A stretch of 64,000 bases of DNA from Vespa crabro. Taxonomy: Eukaryota; Arthropoda; Insecta; Hymenoptera; Vespidae. Under the pieces are notes generated by a model. That model worked only from the letters and a program-made list of their open reading frames with translations. It ran no database searches and had not been told where the DNA came from. Below, in pieces: positions 13,242 to 27,200 of the stretch. Where the stretch lies: contig NC_060971.1 in the NCBI RefSeq assembly GCF_910589235.1, positions 3,540,326-3,604,325 on the forward strand. The letters run 5' to 3'. Made by a program: the position numbers and the translations under genes. Within the stretch, counting starts at the first letter, position 1. The number at the start of each line of letters is the position of its first letter.

Positions 13242-14690
13242 GATTCAAAAAAGGCTGAATGATTCAATTTTGAAATAATTCGATTATCGTGAACACGTAC
13301 TTTCACGTTCGAGAACGATCAAAGCGTAAGCCCGTTTTTATAGCAGTGATAATTAAAAGAGGGAGAAAACGTGAGTGAATGAAATCGCGCAAAATATGAA
13401 CGATGCTTGCCACTTTGCGGCAACCCGTCCATACCCCTCATCACCACCAATCCTAGCGATTATTCGCAGCTTTGTGCCTGCGTTTATTCAATTTTCGTGT
13501 GTCGCACTGTCGGCCACGAAGCAACCAGGAACAAAGCGTTATCTTTAAGCCGTGCCTTGTTGTTCGTCCTACCTCCTACCTCCTCTCATTTTACCTTTCT
13601 ATCTCTATCACTATCTATTCATCTCTCTCTCTTTCTCCCTCTCTCTCTCACATACAATCCGCGCGTGAAACACCTGGATGCAGCCATCCAGCTCGAAATC
13701 GCTATCATCGATCACGCGTGTGATGTATGTGCCGATATCGACAGCGAATCCCTTTTTAACGCAGACGAATGGCCGCCATTGAAAGCGGCCAGGGGGATTT
13801 TTTTGCAGATTTTTCTACTCGAATATTTGTCGGCGGTTCGGGCGACGCTAACGCTCGAGCGTACATACACAATGCGAAAACACGGCCACGGTGTGCCACT
13901 CATCGTCGATGTTCGTCGATTTTTAACGAGTATCGACTTATCGAAAGAATGCCATGAGTATAGGTACTTACTTCTTTCAAATAAGATACGCAATCTCTGG
14001 CTCTGATAAATTCAGAACGTATTACGTTTTCTCAATGATTACATTCTACCAGATGCAATTTCGTATAGAGTGAAAATTTAATAATACGTAAAAGTCAATT
14101 TTGCTTCAATCGGAATGAAAAATATTGTATTATGTTATTGAATGTACATAAGTTCGTACGTACGTTCGTTCATTCATGTTCGTGCATCTTACATCGTGCC
14201 TCGTGCAATCGAAATATTTTGAAAAAAATATTTTATTCTATACTCTCTAGCGATCTAAGATAGTACATTAAATTTTATTTTAATGTAACCCCCAGTAATT
14301 GCATTATTGGGATATATGTTTCTTTAATCCTTTCCGTAATCATAAAGGAAGTTTCAACGAGATATTCTCTTGGAATCTTTATGCACGACTTAGTTTCTCC
14401 GAGCGTACCTACGGTTCTCGTTTTATACACCATATTTACCCGATTAAAGCGAACGTGAGAAGTTAAGCGCGGACACGATCCACAAGGGAATCGAAAGACG
14501 TGAAAAACTTTGGAAAAAAGTCATGTAAGAAAGAGCTGGATATAAAATGTAAGCAATTAAAGTCTAACGCGTTGGGATGGGAAGAGGGAGATGCCCATTA
14601 ATCTATTAGAAATGGTGCTGGTTTTACAAAGGATATTAATTAATAAATCTCTTGGCTGGATCCGAATTATACCCTTGAGGGTGAGAGAGA

Positions 14691-14722
<32 letters not shown>

Positions 14723-16140
14723 CCACACTCGGTCTGATTTACGAGTTTTCATAAATCCTTGACTACCCAGCTTCTCGTTAGCAACGAAATAAGAATAGAG
14801 AATGCATCCGCACGTTGCAAGGACGATACTACTAACGACGAACGAATCGCTCGAAATGGAAGTCTCCGTTGTAGGATTTCGATGCTTTCAAGCGTCCGCC
14901 AAAATCGGGAAACTTTCCTTTTACGAAAGAACAAAGGAAAATACGACTTTTACGTTCTTATTTTCTATAAGAGAAGACCGACATTTCGTTCCTATTTCCT
15001 TTGCGAATGGTTAAAGAAAGAAAAAAAAAAAGAAAAAATGACCAGCTTGATCGTATTCATTTATTCTGGTATTTTGAAAAGTCCATAAAATTGGCTTTGG
15101 TTTTTTTATTTCTTTTTAAAGTCAGAAATATATTATTTATATTCGATCTATAATGTGATCGTTTTGTCTTTTTTCAAAATTTAGAAATATTCTATGGAAG
15201 AAAAGAAAATTAATTTCAGGATAATTTTGAAATAGACAATTTTTATTAATCATTTTCCAAATAAAATTTATTTATGAAGAACATAAATAACAATGTAAAA
15301 TACAATATACAAATAATATATAGCATTTGAATAAATTTTTAATTACAAACGTATAAACGTTAACAATTATTATGATAATGTATAAAAAAAAAAAAAAAAA
15401 AAAAAGAAAAGAATGAAAGTATGAATGTAAAATATTTAATTTAATATTCTAATCAAAGGAATATATAGCCTAATCGTAAGAATATAAAATTCATCGTTAA
15501 TATTCAAAACGTTTGTTAGATTTTATGTAACGTCGACGATATTATAAAAAAAAAAAAAAAGAGATCTTGCGTTCATAATAATAATAATAATAAACTTTAA
15601 CGACAAGCTTAGGTAAACACAGATCTATCTACTTAAAGGCCCATTAACTAGGTGTTAGTATAGAAAGAGATATAGCAGTTAAGCAAAGTGAAAAACAAGT
15701 AAGATGGGGTCAAAGTCAGAAAGATAAACAAGGTTACCTGAAGTGAGAACAGTTGCGTTTAGTCTTTCGTGGTGACAGGTCGAGTACCACAGAGTGGCGA
15801 TACTGAATTTTGAGATAAAGTATAAGAGAAGTTCAAGTTGATTCTCATAATTATATTACATTATACATAAAATAAGGTAAGATATGTTCTTTATACATAG
15901 ATGTATTATTTATATTTCAAATTATTATTATCTTATATAAATTAATTTTTATAATTTTTATACAAATTTAAAATATACTTCGACATTATATATTTGTATA
16001 TAATAACTTTTAAAAACGATATAATTCTCTAAGTTCAACGAACTCGACGTCCAATACAGAACAAAGTGAATCGTCTTTAATCGTAAACTTTCTTCATTTT
16101 ATTCATTAGAAAACATTTAATCGTTTAATTAAAAAGTTAT

Positions 16141-16146
16141 TCTCTC

Positions 16147-16196
<50 letters not shown>
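16141..16196. repeat. (CT)n microsatellite
   Basis: TC dinucleotides with one interruption near the start. Confidence 0.9.
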
Positions 16197-16197
<1 letters not shown>

Positions 16198-16656
16198 TTT
16201 TCCCTCTTTTTCTCTTTTTTTCTCTCAATGTTTCATCTTGTCTCTCTTGTCACTTTTACGTTAAATAAGAGCATAAACTGCAATCGACAATGTATATACG
16301 TTCGAAATGTTTGAAGGGACAAAGAGAAGAAGAGAAGAGAACGGAGGGTTTCGTCTGCTCGCCCTAGCTCGAGGCTTTTTCGTACAAACTCGTAGCTTGC
16401 GTTTCTGACTGCACGAAAGTTCTCGCAAGGGGGTTTCTTTGGCTCGAAGTTGAAAACTCATTCCTACTATAGGCGGGCTTGCATGCTCGAGAAGAACGGA
16501 GAAGAAACTCACAGTTACTTTGATCCATATTTTATTTACCTTGCAAAGAAAAGAAAGGAGACTCAGAAAAAGGAAAAGAAATAAGGAGGTGGGAGGGGGA
16601 GGTGGAGGAGGAGGAGGGTGAAAGGGTGGTTTAGTTTGGTTGGTTGTTGAAATATG

Positions 16657-16659
<3 letters not shown>

Positions 16660-16718
<59 letters not shown>
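16660..16718. repeat. (GA)n microsatellite
   Basis: Pure GA, about 29 units. Confidence 0.95.
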
Positions 16719-16721
<3 letters not shown>

Positions 16722-17337
16722 GACGGAAGAAGTAAGAAAAAGAAACAAGAAAATAAACGTAAAAGTGTAATAACCAATTTTTCGCTTTCAGGATGGATAA
16801 TTTGCCATGCAATTGTCACTTTACCACGATCCCATGAACGAAAATGCCACCGGCAGATCCAATTTTATGTACTATTTTTATTTTTTTTTTTTTTTTATTT
16901 TTTTATTATTATTTTTTTTTCTTTCTTTTTTTTTTTTTTTCTTTTTTTTTTTAACTTATCCACGGTACGTAAGTTCTCATCCCTCTGGTTAGTATTTTCT
17001 TTTATTCCTCGGTTGTCGTTTTCACTTGGCACGATTCTTCCTTTTCTCCTTCTTTCATTCACCGGACGTCATCCTATTCGTTCGTTGCTATTCCTCTTGT
17101 CTTACACATTCTCTTCTCTGTTATCTCGTTTCCTTTTCTGTTCTCTATTACCTTCGTTGTTTTGTTAGCTGGAAACGAATAAGAAGATGGAATGTATAAA
17201 GGGACAAGGATTAACACGGGGAAGCGTTAAATTAAATTTATACCTTTGCAATTCTCTGTAATATCCTTTGCTTGTACCAGGGCACACTCGTATTGTATAT
17301 ATTCCTTTTTTTTTCTCTTCTTTGTTTTCCTTTTTTT

Positions 17338-17369
<32 letters not shown>

Positions 17370-18443
17370 TTTTTAGCGATCGCATAACTTGAAACCTTCG
17401 TTCGTTTATGTTAACGTTGAAAATCTGGGATTATTTATTTTAATTTGTTTGACAGAGAGATGTACGCCTTAACGTGTAAATAGTATTAAAGTATATAGGA
17501 CGGATTAATGTTTAGAACTTTTCATGGATAAATAAATTATCATTAATAAAAGTTATAAAAATATCTTCGAGAACTTTTGTAGACACGTTGATAATGTAAT
17601 ATTAAAAAAACGAAATAATAATGCATTCCTCTATAATACGTACTTCAAAATTGCGATCTCGAATCTGGTAATAACAGCAATAAATTATTAACATGTGGTA
17701 ATGCAACTCTCTTATAATATTGCGATAAAGTCAGCTCGAATTTTAACTCAAACTCAGTTATATTTTTAATTCACAAAGTCAGTTTAATGCGTTAAAAAAT
17801 TGTAAAGGACATGAGATAAAAACTACGCTTTTGTTTTAGTTATTTTAATGTATTTACAAGATGGATTCCAGTATCAAATGCAAAAGAAAATTGATACATT
17901 TTCATATTCATTGTTTCTTAGTGGATAAACAGGATTATATAATATAATATATTTATCAGATAAATTTATTCTTTTTGACAGTTAACATTTATTTTCGTTT
18001 GATTCATTTATTAAAGTACATTCGTACGTTACTTTATATTTTTTAACAGTTGAAAATAATTTCTCATCTTTTCTCTTCACTAATGATAAATAAATTGACA
18101 TTGATATTATGTTATAAACTAATTTACAGACATCTTTCATTTTTTTTTTTTATATGTTCTTAATACATCATAAGATTTCTTTCATAATCGTATGGATGTA
18201 AAAAGATAAAAGAAAATGAATTATATAAGTATGATAAGAAAGAATAATAATAATAATTTTTAATACTACAGTTTTATGAACGAATATAATAATTTGAATT
18301 TCTTAAAAGAATTGTAGAAATATAAAGAGTTATAAGAATTAATAGAGTTAAAATATTCAAAAGAATTTAAATAATTAGATTAACATATGCATTCATATTT
18401 TACATATAATATCAGATAATTTTTGGAGCAATATTTTAAAATT

Positions 18444-18476
<33 letters not shown>

Positions 18477-18988
18477 TGGAACTAAAAGTGAATATTATTT
18501 TAATTCATCGCTTGACGAATTCGTGAAAGGAAATCTCTGCGTTTGACTGCGAATAAGTAGATAGACAGAATAGTTTAATAATATCGTTACAAATGAATTC
18601 ATTTCTTGTTTGCACAGTCACCATTTTAATTTAATTGCATACAAGTGTTTAATAATACCGTAACAAATGAATTCATTTCTATTGTTAAATAATCACATCA
18701 TTCTACCTTCCATTAAAGATTAAGACATTTTGGCTCACGGCTAAACTTTTATCTTACGATCTATGAAGTAAAAAAGGAAATATTCTTTTTTTTTTTTAAT
18801 TCGTTGAATTTTTCATTTTCGGTAGCCTCAACGATACCACTTGAATTAGTTAAAGAACGTATTGGAAAACTTGTCGAGCAGCAAAACGAAGTGACTTGGT
18901 TAAAACGCTCCTTTGGGTTTACAAAGCTATATTAGACGTCGTTTCTACATCGTGAAACTCCTGTGGTAGGTACTGCCTAATAAACTTG

Positions 18989-18989
18989 C

Positions 18990-19050
<61 letters not shown>
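18989..19050. repeat. (CT)n microsatellite
   Basis: CT dinucleotides with two CTTT interruptions. Confidence 0.9.
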
Positions 19051-19051
<1 letters not shown>

Positions 19052-21185
19052 GAGAATTTCCATGCATTTGGGAATCATTGAACGATTTTAGATGAATAAT
19101 AAATATCGATACGACTTTTAACTTAAGATAAATCATTCTTTAAAGTAGACCATCTAAAAATACATAGGATATCTTGAATCGATCGTAAACGAAATAGACA
19201 CTTTTTGTCAATAAACTTGTAATCTCTAAATATATTTCCTTTTAGTTTGATTTGTGTGCTTGTGTGTATGCGTCTGCATGAGCCAAATATAAAAAAACGA
19301 AGAAAATAATCACTTTGAGTATAATAAATTATTTATGGAAAATTCTATATTTACGAATTGATTTACGAATGAATTATATCCATACGGTATTCGTACAAAA
19401 GCAATAACTAATAGTTTATGTATAGTGAATTGTTTGTTAGTAATAAAAGTTAAAGAGTGATGAATTTATGCAATTTTCGACGGTGAATAAACACGCAAAA
19501 AAAAAAAAATAATATAATGAATTACTAGGTCGAAAGAGAATACAAAATCATTGGATAAAAATTGTGAAGTTAGATTAGATCTTAGGAAATACAGTTTATA
19601 TTCGAAGTTCAACGATAAAGCTTTTCTTAAATGTATACTATGTTCTACGTGAAATTAATGGACCGATAGTCCATAGTTACTAATAAAAATATAGCTATTG
19701 GACTTTTTTCTAGTTTGGCTCGAAATTTAAGATCTTGGTATAAGTTAGAAAAGATCTTTTTGAAAAATCCCATGGATTTCTCGTATGTTAAACGAAATAC
19801 CAAGTTATTTGTCGTTTGACTTTTTTTTTTATACAAAAAGATTACGATCGTCGAAGCTTTAAAAGGGATGGATACCGATACAATTATATCGAAGGAATTC
19901 AATTTCTTCGAAGCTCGTTTATCGATGCTTTGATCGTCTCGCGATCCGATTCTTCCTCATTTCGACAGAAACGAAGCTACAAATCGTACGTTTCAACGAA
20001 TTAGTTTGCTTACCCGACGTTTCTCGTTTTAATAGAAGAAAGAGCAATAAGGATTCCTTTCGTCTGTAGTTCTTTGGTCGAATTACTCGTACGATTCTTT
20101 GAGTACACGGATTTTAATCGAAAAAAAAAAAAAGAAAAGGAAAAAGAAGAAAAAAAAGAAAAGAAAAGAAAAGAAACATCATACATACATACGTACTTAC
20201 TTATTTACGTACATATGTATACTTTTCATGTATACACGTTTAACGGTAAGTTATTTCCTTTTCCCCCGCAATGTAATTAAAATTTTCACTTTACCACGGT
20301 AGAAAACGTAAAATGGTTCCATTGGCTTTTATAAATTTACATTTCCTCGTACAATCTACTCGAGTCTACTCATAACGCAAGTAATTTTCTCCTCTGTCAT
20401 CTGCGAATGTAATTATCCTCAAATTGCACCGCGGTTCGCATTTATGAGACGCACGAAGTTGTGTAACTATTGGAGAAGCGTCGACACTTGAACATCGTTA
20501 AACTCGGGACAAACGGTTTTCATATAATCCTACCGACTTTGGATAATTTCTACGACTTGCATGCACGAAAGAGGTAGGTATACGTGTAACGACAACGAGA
20601 AGACCAGAAAACTTTTTTCACTTATCGTTATTGCCACGGTAATATCGTACGGTGCCCTGTCCTGCAATAAAACGAGTTTCGATCGCGATAACGATAGTAA
20701 AATTTGGAGAAACGAAAAGGATATACTTTTTTTTCTTTTTTTCTTTTCTTTTTCCTTTTTTCTTTTTTTCTTTTCTTTTTTTTTTTTTTTTTTTTTTTCT
20801 TTTTTTCTTCGTCGAAGCAATTTCTCATTTAGCATATGATAAAATTCAATTCATATATCGTCACTCTATACATTTCGAAAATATTAAAACAATGACAAGT
20901 TTCTTTCGAATTTCTCAAAGTATATATTATATATACTATATATATATATACACGTCATCGATACAACAAGTTCTCATCCATCGTCCAATTTATCTTACCA
21001 TCTTTCTCATCTTTCCGAAATGACACAACCATTCGCATTAATCAACGGAATAAAACGCCAAGGCGAAATAAAATACAGACCTATAAATCTCTTTCTTTCT
21101 TTCTTCTGCATTTTCCATCTTATTTCGTGCGATTAATCGTAAAGTTGAAGGAAAGAATCCAAAGTACAGAGAATAAGAGAGAAAG

Positions 21186-21226
<41 letters not shown>

Positions 21227-21843
21227 CGCTCTATGCGAAGCTCTAGGCTATAGAAGCTCGCGAGTTTATAAGTGAAACGTTGAAATTTCACACTCGTCGG
21301 GACTCTCGCTCGGTTTTCGCGCTAAAATTACTGGCTCGTTTGGCGTCCGTGTTATGTCACGCTAACGAAACGCTATCCTCGCGGGGATGATGTACCTGAG
21401 GGATGTGAACGAAACGATATCGAGTTGCGTGACTTCCACCCCTCGATGAAAAATATCGCTCGGCTTCATTAGGAAGTTTTTATCGAGAAGGCGATTCTTT
21501 AAACGCCCACATCCCTTCTGCCACCATACTTTCTAGGTCTTTATTTCGTAAAAAAAAAAAAAAAGAAAAACAAATTACAGGACGAAATTAAAGTAATTTC
21601 TTGAAAAGAAAAGAAAAAAAAAAAAAGGGCGTGTTATGGTTTAAATTTGAAATGAAAGCTATTCTAATACGAAATGAGACAATAAATTCATTTCGATCCA
21701 TTCATTTTCATGTTTTCATTTTTTTAGAAGAGAAAAAAAAAAAGAAAAAGAGAAAGAGGTCGAAGAACGAGAATGTTCGTCATTATTATGACGTCGCAAT
21801 TCGATCAATCATCACATTCTAATTTCACTTTGTCTTCTTTCAG

Positions 21844-21939
21844 GACGACAGGAGAGAAGATTGGATATACTCGGAGATTCGACCTTGGAACATCATCGAA
21901 CTGCTCGGGATGTATCGTTGGTGGATAACTACAATGACG
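21844..21939 (+). CDS. DIP: DIP exon: N-terminal extension before Ig1
   Basis: The acceptor is a pyrimidine-rich tract ending TTTCAG; the donor is a strong GTGAGT. The exon is 96 bases, enters with two bases and leaves with one, which fits the phase-1 start of the Ig1 exon. It encodes 31 full residues, with RLDILGDSTLEHH near the start and SLVDNYND at the end, followed by a split Asp. The segment is hydrophilic with no domain, and would lie between the cleaved signal peptide and Ig1. An ATG at 21910 is in another frame and would not read into Ig1. The phase-1 entry means a further upstream exon is required. Confidence 0.7.
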
Positions 21940-22049
21940 GTGAGTGATCGAACGATCGAATCTCCCAAAAATCGCTATCGAAAGCTTCAGGATATCTCTC
22001 GGGTATCGTTCGGGTATCGAAAAAGCTCTATCTCTCTATCCCCTCCCCC

Positions 22050-22099
<50 letters not shown>

Positions 22100-23578
22100 C
22101 ACTCATACACACCCTCTAACACACACTCGATGTCAGCAAATCAGATTCGCGCGGTTGCGCGTCACGCTTACTGCCGGTAGGTTTTGTTTCAACCGTTGTT
22201 ATCGTTGTTGTTAAAAGCCGAAATAAATAACCAGGCCATGAGAGGATGAGGGAGGATGTTTCCGCGGGTAACGTTAATAACACTCGTGTATCTAAAGTCA
22301 GTTTGGAAAAGTCGTGAAACGGACCATTTCGTGTCGAGCTTTTCCTCGCCTCCGTTTGTTCATTTTATGTTCGAACCAGTGCATTTCTTTGTATTCTTTT
22401 TTCTTCCTTTTTTTTTTCTTTTTTTTGTTTTTTTTTTTTTATTTCCTCCGCGACGACCATCGTAGATTTTTATTTATTTAAATTCTCGAATATGCATGCG
22501 GCAGCAGAATTATAAAATAACAATGTTTAATGAAGTAAGTGCATACGCGAAAAGATTGAATTTCCTCTCATTAAATTTCATTAGAAAAATTATGATAATA
22601 CAATTTTCCCTATTATTTTTGCTTCAACATTTATTTAATTAACGGTGTAATATATTTTTCTCCAAAGTTTCAATAAAAATTATTTATTACTTGTGTCAAT
22701 GGGAATCCAAGTGTGGTACTTTTTATTGTAATATTTATTTTCTTTAAAATTTCTACAAAAATCATATATTATAGGAACAATAAAAGTTCGAACATAGAAT
22801 TTTTCATATCAAAATTTCATGATCTAAAAATATGTATCTATAAACGTGGAATACACACATACACACACACACACACACACATATACATATACCACGCCGT
22901 TTGTTTTATCGTGCCATCATCAAAACTCTCATCGATTTGTTAGCATCCATTAGACTGTACGAACGATGGACGAGACCACGCGCACTCACAGCTATTTGGA
23001 TTACGACTTTTTAGACCTTTCGCACTCCTATAACTTGAAGTTTAACGATCAGATTTACGATGACATTTACGAGGTCAGTGCACGAAGCGCCTGCGGAGAC
23101 CGCTTTAATCGCATTTCGTCCATAATCTGCCTGCTGATTCGTTACGGTAGATACTCATAATTAAGTTATACTTAATCGCACTTAATGTCAAGAAAATGAA
23201 ATTAAATTGAATTTTTATAATTCTTCTCTCTCTCTCTCTCTCTCTCTCCTCTCTCTTCTCTCTCTCTCTCTTTCTTTCCAGATGTCGATCCGATTAAGTT
23301 CACCTACATTAATGGCATAGATCCATCAATTTTCATGAAGAAGAAGGGGAAAAAAAGGAAACAAAGAAAAAAAAAACTCGAAAGAAAATTTATATAGATT
23401 ACGTACGAAGAAAAAAAAAAAAAAAAGAGAAAAAGAATTAAAAGATAATTTCCACACTTCTTCCTCTTGGTTTCCTGTTTCTAATTTGTCGCAATTTCGA
23501 GTTGGTTTTTACGCTTCAAGAGATCTATAGTACCAAAGACTGCTTGCAAACGTACGAAAGGAGATGGAAAGGGATATC

Positions 23579-23631
<53 letters not shown>

Positions 23632-24221
23632 TTTCGGCTTGCAATGATTCTCTAAGTGGCCCTTCTCCTCCTCCATCCCTTCTTCTTCCTCCTCCTTCTC
23701 CTCCGCTTCCTTTCCTTCCCTTCCCTTCCCTTCCCTTCTCTTTCCTTTCCTTTCCTTTCCTTTCCCTTCAGCCCCTTTATTTGCCCGCTTCGTCGATCAA
23801 TAACGGCCGCCTCCGTGATTCCAAAGCTCTTCGATGCTGGTGGAAATGGCAAAGCACCACCTTTAAGGCGCTACTACTAGCCATGATTGCGTTCCGACGT
23901 ACCGAAGTTGTCGCGTGATTCATTCGTTACGACACAATACGAGCTATACTCACCTCCCTCCCTCTTTTCCCTCTATGACACTTTCTTCCTCCCTTTAGTT
24001 CTCTTTCGAAGACCGACATTTCGCGGGATAGTAAGCTTTCTTGTTCCTTCCTTATCTACTTTTATTCCTCTCCCTCCTTTCCATCCCCTATATCCCTACC
24101 TCGACCACCCCACATCACGTTAGTTCTTACTTTCCCCTATTTTCTTGATACTTACACGAGAGTATTTCCTTCTCTCTCTCTTTCTCTTTCTCTCTGTCTC
24201 TCTACTTTTTATTTTTCCTTT

Positions 24222-24261
<40 letters not shown>

Positions 24262-27200
24262 CTTTTCTCCTTCGAAGACGCCGTTTCATTCTTACTCTTA
24301 CTGATACGCTCTTCCCTCAATCCTTCTCCCTAGTTCGTGGGATTAATCATGTGACATTGGTCGTCGGAAAAATCCTATGATAGCGGAACCTTCTCTTAAA
24401 AAAGAAAGGAAAAATTTCTTCGTATATTCGTTTCCTAAAGCCAACACACGCTTTTCTACGCTTGCCGATGTCTTTATGATAATACCAGTTATCGAGGGGT
24501 GGTGGTGGTGATGGGGGATATGCGAGATCGCATCTCCTTTCAACTTAGCATATCTATTCCATGAGATAGTATTTGGTTGAATCGTTTTAATGTAATATTA
24601 TCGAACGATATTTGATCCGTTCGCTAAATAAATAATTTTTTTTTGTTTTTCTTTTTTGTTTTTTTTTTTCTTTTTTTTTCTTTTTATGAAGGAAAATTAC
24701 TTATTCTTACATTGAATTATATATCATATATTTATATTAGATTTTTTTCCGTCTTTTGCTTTCTCTTTTCCTTACAAAAAATAAATGAACATTTTTATTT
24801 TCGAACGCATTTAAAGCGTCTTATATATTATTGCTGCCAATCGAGCGAAGTAACAAAGTAAGTTAATTAAACTCTGTCAAGGACGAATGAACGATGAATA
24901 ATATAATGTTTACGGTTCGTTTGCGACCTAATCACCCGGATCGACCGTGTTAACGGTGCGTCACGGTAACGCAGTTTACATTTAGATAAGACAAGAGTGA
25001 CGGTATTATTTCGTGGGATTCGCTATATCCGTCGTGAAGTTATCAGAATCGTAACTGCACGTTTCAGGTAATACGCTTATATAGTAATCCATTTGTATAA
25101 AATCTAGATCAACATGAAATAAGAGAATATTCATGATCGAAAGGATGTATTTCTATAAAAATACAAATTTTACAATTAATTAGGGAAAAAAAGGAAAAAA
25201 AAGATTAATTATGATATAATACAGTATTATAAAAAAAAAAAAAATAAAAAAAAAATCCTATCGGTAATATAGTTACATTAGTGTATTATATGATGTATTC
25301 GAAAACAAAAAAAAAATCCATGCTTGGATCTTAATACAGGAGACAGGATCGCAACGAAAATTGCACGCACATTCTCATGAATATTAATGAAAATTTTACA
25401 ACGATAAAACCGAGTTAGTGTAGAATAAAATAGTTATTCTTAATATAATGGCAAAAAGAAAGAGAAAGAAAGAAAAAAAAAAAAGATAAAAATAAATAAA
25501 TAATCGATGAATAATTTCTTTTCTCTTTTCTTTTTCTTTTTTTTTTTTTTTTTCTTTCTTTCTCTCTTTCTTTCTTTTTCTATTTACGATCATTCGCTCA
25601 TAATTCAATGAAATGAGATAGAAAGGGTAAAAAGAAAAGCATGAGAAAACCAATATAGATACATATATCGAAAGTTATAAAATAGTATATCCTTATCAAA
25701 GTATCTGGGGGCGGCCAAGGGAGGGGGGGGGGGAGTGGGGGGTAGGAAAACCGTTTCGGAAACTTGTGTTTAACGGGCTCCTATCGAGCTCGTAGCCATT
25801 GGACGTAAATTGGTGAAGCGGTGAAAGTCACGGACATGTGCACGTAACGCGTTTCGAAGTGCCATTGACTGTAGAGAAGTGTAGCCAGCTAGTGAATACG
25901 TGTAAGTATGTACGATACGTAGATATGTGTACTGTTGCGATAGAAACAAGGAGAGCTGTAGGAAGAGGCTTGGGTGAAAAGAGGGATGGTGGGCAGGGAG
26001 TAGGGGGGTGGGAGGGGGAAGGGTAGTCTTCTCGGTTATCGCAGGTACTCGAATTTCGACAGGGTCTTGTTTCATGAATACGGCCGAACAATGCACTGGG
26101 AAATTCGTGGGAACGATTGGTAGGATAGACGAACGGGCGGTGAATAGTTAGTAAACGCTAAGTAACTAGCACTGTATCGGTGTGCCAAGTACATGCGTGT
26201 CGCATTCGAGAAGACCATTTCTAACTCATCCTCTTCTAACCGAGTACATCGGGTTCCAAATCTTCTCTTTATAAATCCACATATATGTACCAATGTTACC
26301 TCATGCTCGATATCCCCTTTCAAATTCAACCAATGAGGAGCTTGCTTATTTCTAAGGGGACTAAGACGAATTGTGATTTTTTTTTTCTTTTTTGTTTAAT
26401 TTTGTTTTTTTCTTTTTTTTTTTTCTGTCAATAAGAAATTCACAAAATCATCATCATTCTCTTATTCGTTTCATTCTCTCTCCCTCTCTCTCTATTCTTC
26501 TTCTGTTTCTTTTCTTTCTTCTCGCGTCTGTTTTTCTTAATTTCTCGTTTTTTTTTTCTTTTTTTTTTTTTTTCCTTTTTTCATTAATCAGACGATTGTT
26601 GCGACGAGAATAGATATTATCCAACGACACGTTCCAAGTATTCCTAATATTACAATGTGGTTTTTGCATGCCATTTCGAATATTTTGCTTTCGAAATCGA
26701 CTACCAGACGGAGAAAATTGAATTAGTCGCTAGCGCGTAAGTAGTTATAATTACAACCTATCTTCCTGTCTTCTTCATTCTACGTTTTTATTTTCTATCC
26801 TCCGTTCTTCCTTATCTTGTTCTCGATTTTTCCCTTTCAGACCGCCTACCTTTAAGTTTTCTTCGTACGTTGCCATGCGGTAATGATGCTCATTTCTTTT
26901 TTTTCCCCCTTTTCTTTTCTTTTCTCTTTTTTCTTTTTTTTCTTTTTTTTTGTACCACCTTAATTTCGCACCGAAGTTTCAAACTTTCGTCGAAGACAGA
27001 ACCGTCGATCGCCAAGGCTTCTTCTTCTTCTTTTTCTTTTTCACTTCTTCTTCTAGTTCTTCTACTTCTACTTTTGCTCCTTCCTCCTCTGCTTCTTTTC
27101 TTAATTTCTTCGTGAGCGTCGTTTTCTTTCAGAAATCACCAACGTTCACTAGATGGTATGCAAAATTCTTTTTTATTCTTTTTTATCCTTTTCACCACGA

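Larger units (their letters stand above)
11401..14010. other. CpG-richer islands without a recognisable gene
   Basis: 11400-11700 and 12240-14000 have clearly more G+C and CpG than their surroundings and keep open frames on both strands (for example 166 codons from ATG at 12293, and 118 and 122 codons antisense over 12262-12635). None resembles a known protein. Open frames on both strands are what a stop-poor GC island gives by chance. A 5' UTR exon or regulatory element is possible. Confidence 0.4.
14011..21843. other. A/T-rich noncoding sequence 5' of the first mapped DIP exon
   Basis: Mostly A/T-rich unique sequence with CT and GA tracts at 16141-16196, 16660-16718, 18989-19050 and 21190-21226, and T-rich/CT-poor stretches at 16880-16950, 17305-17375 and 20727-20806. 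No gene is supported. If the signal-peptide exon lies further upstream, this is intron. Confidence 0.6.

Noticed and set aside
13407..14006. 199-codon open frame
   Set aside because: Runs partly through a CT tract (Leu/Ser repeats) and matches no family; overlaps other open frames on both strands, as expected in a stop-poor GC patch.
21910..21939. ATG starting MYRWWITTMT before a strong donor, as the DIP start
   Set aside because: It reaches the donor in phase 0, whereas the Ig1 exon needs phase 1; splicing in this frame destroys the Ig1 reading frame.
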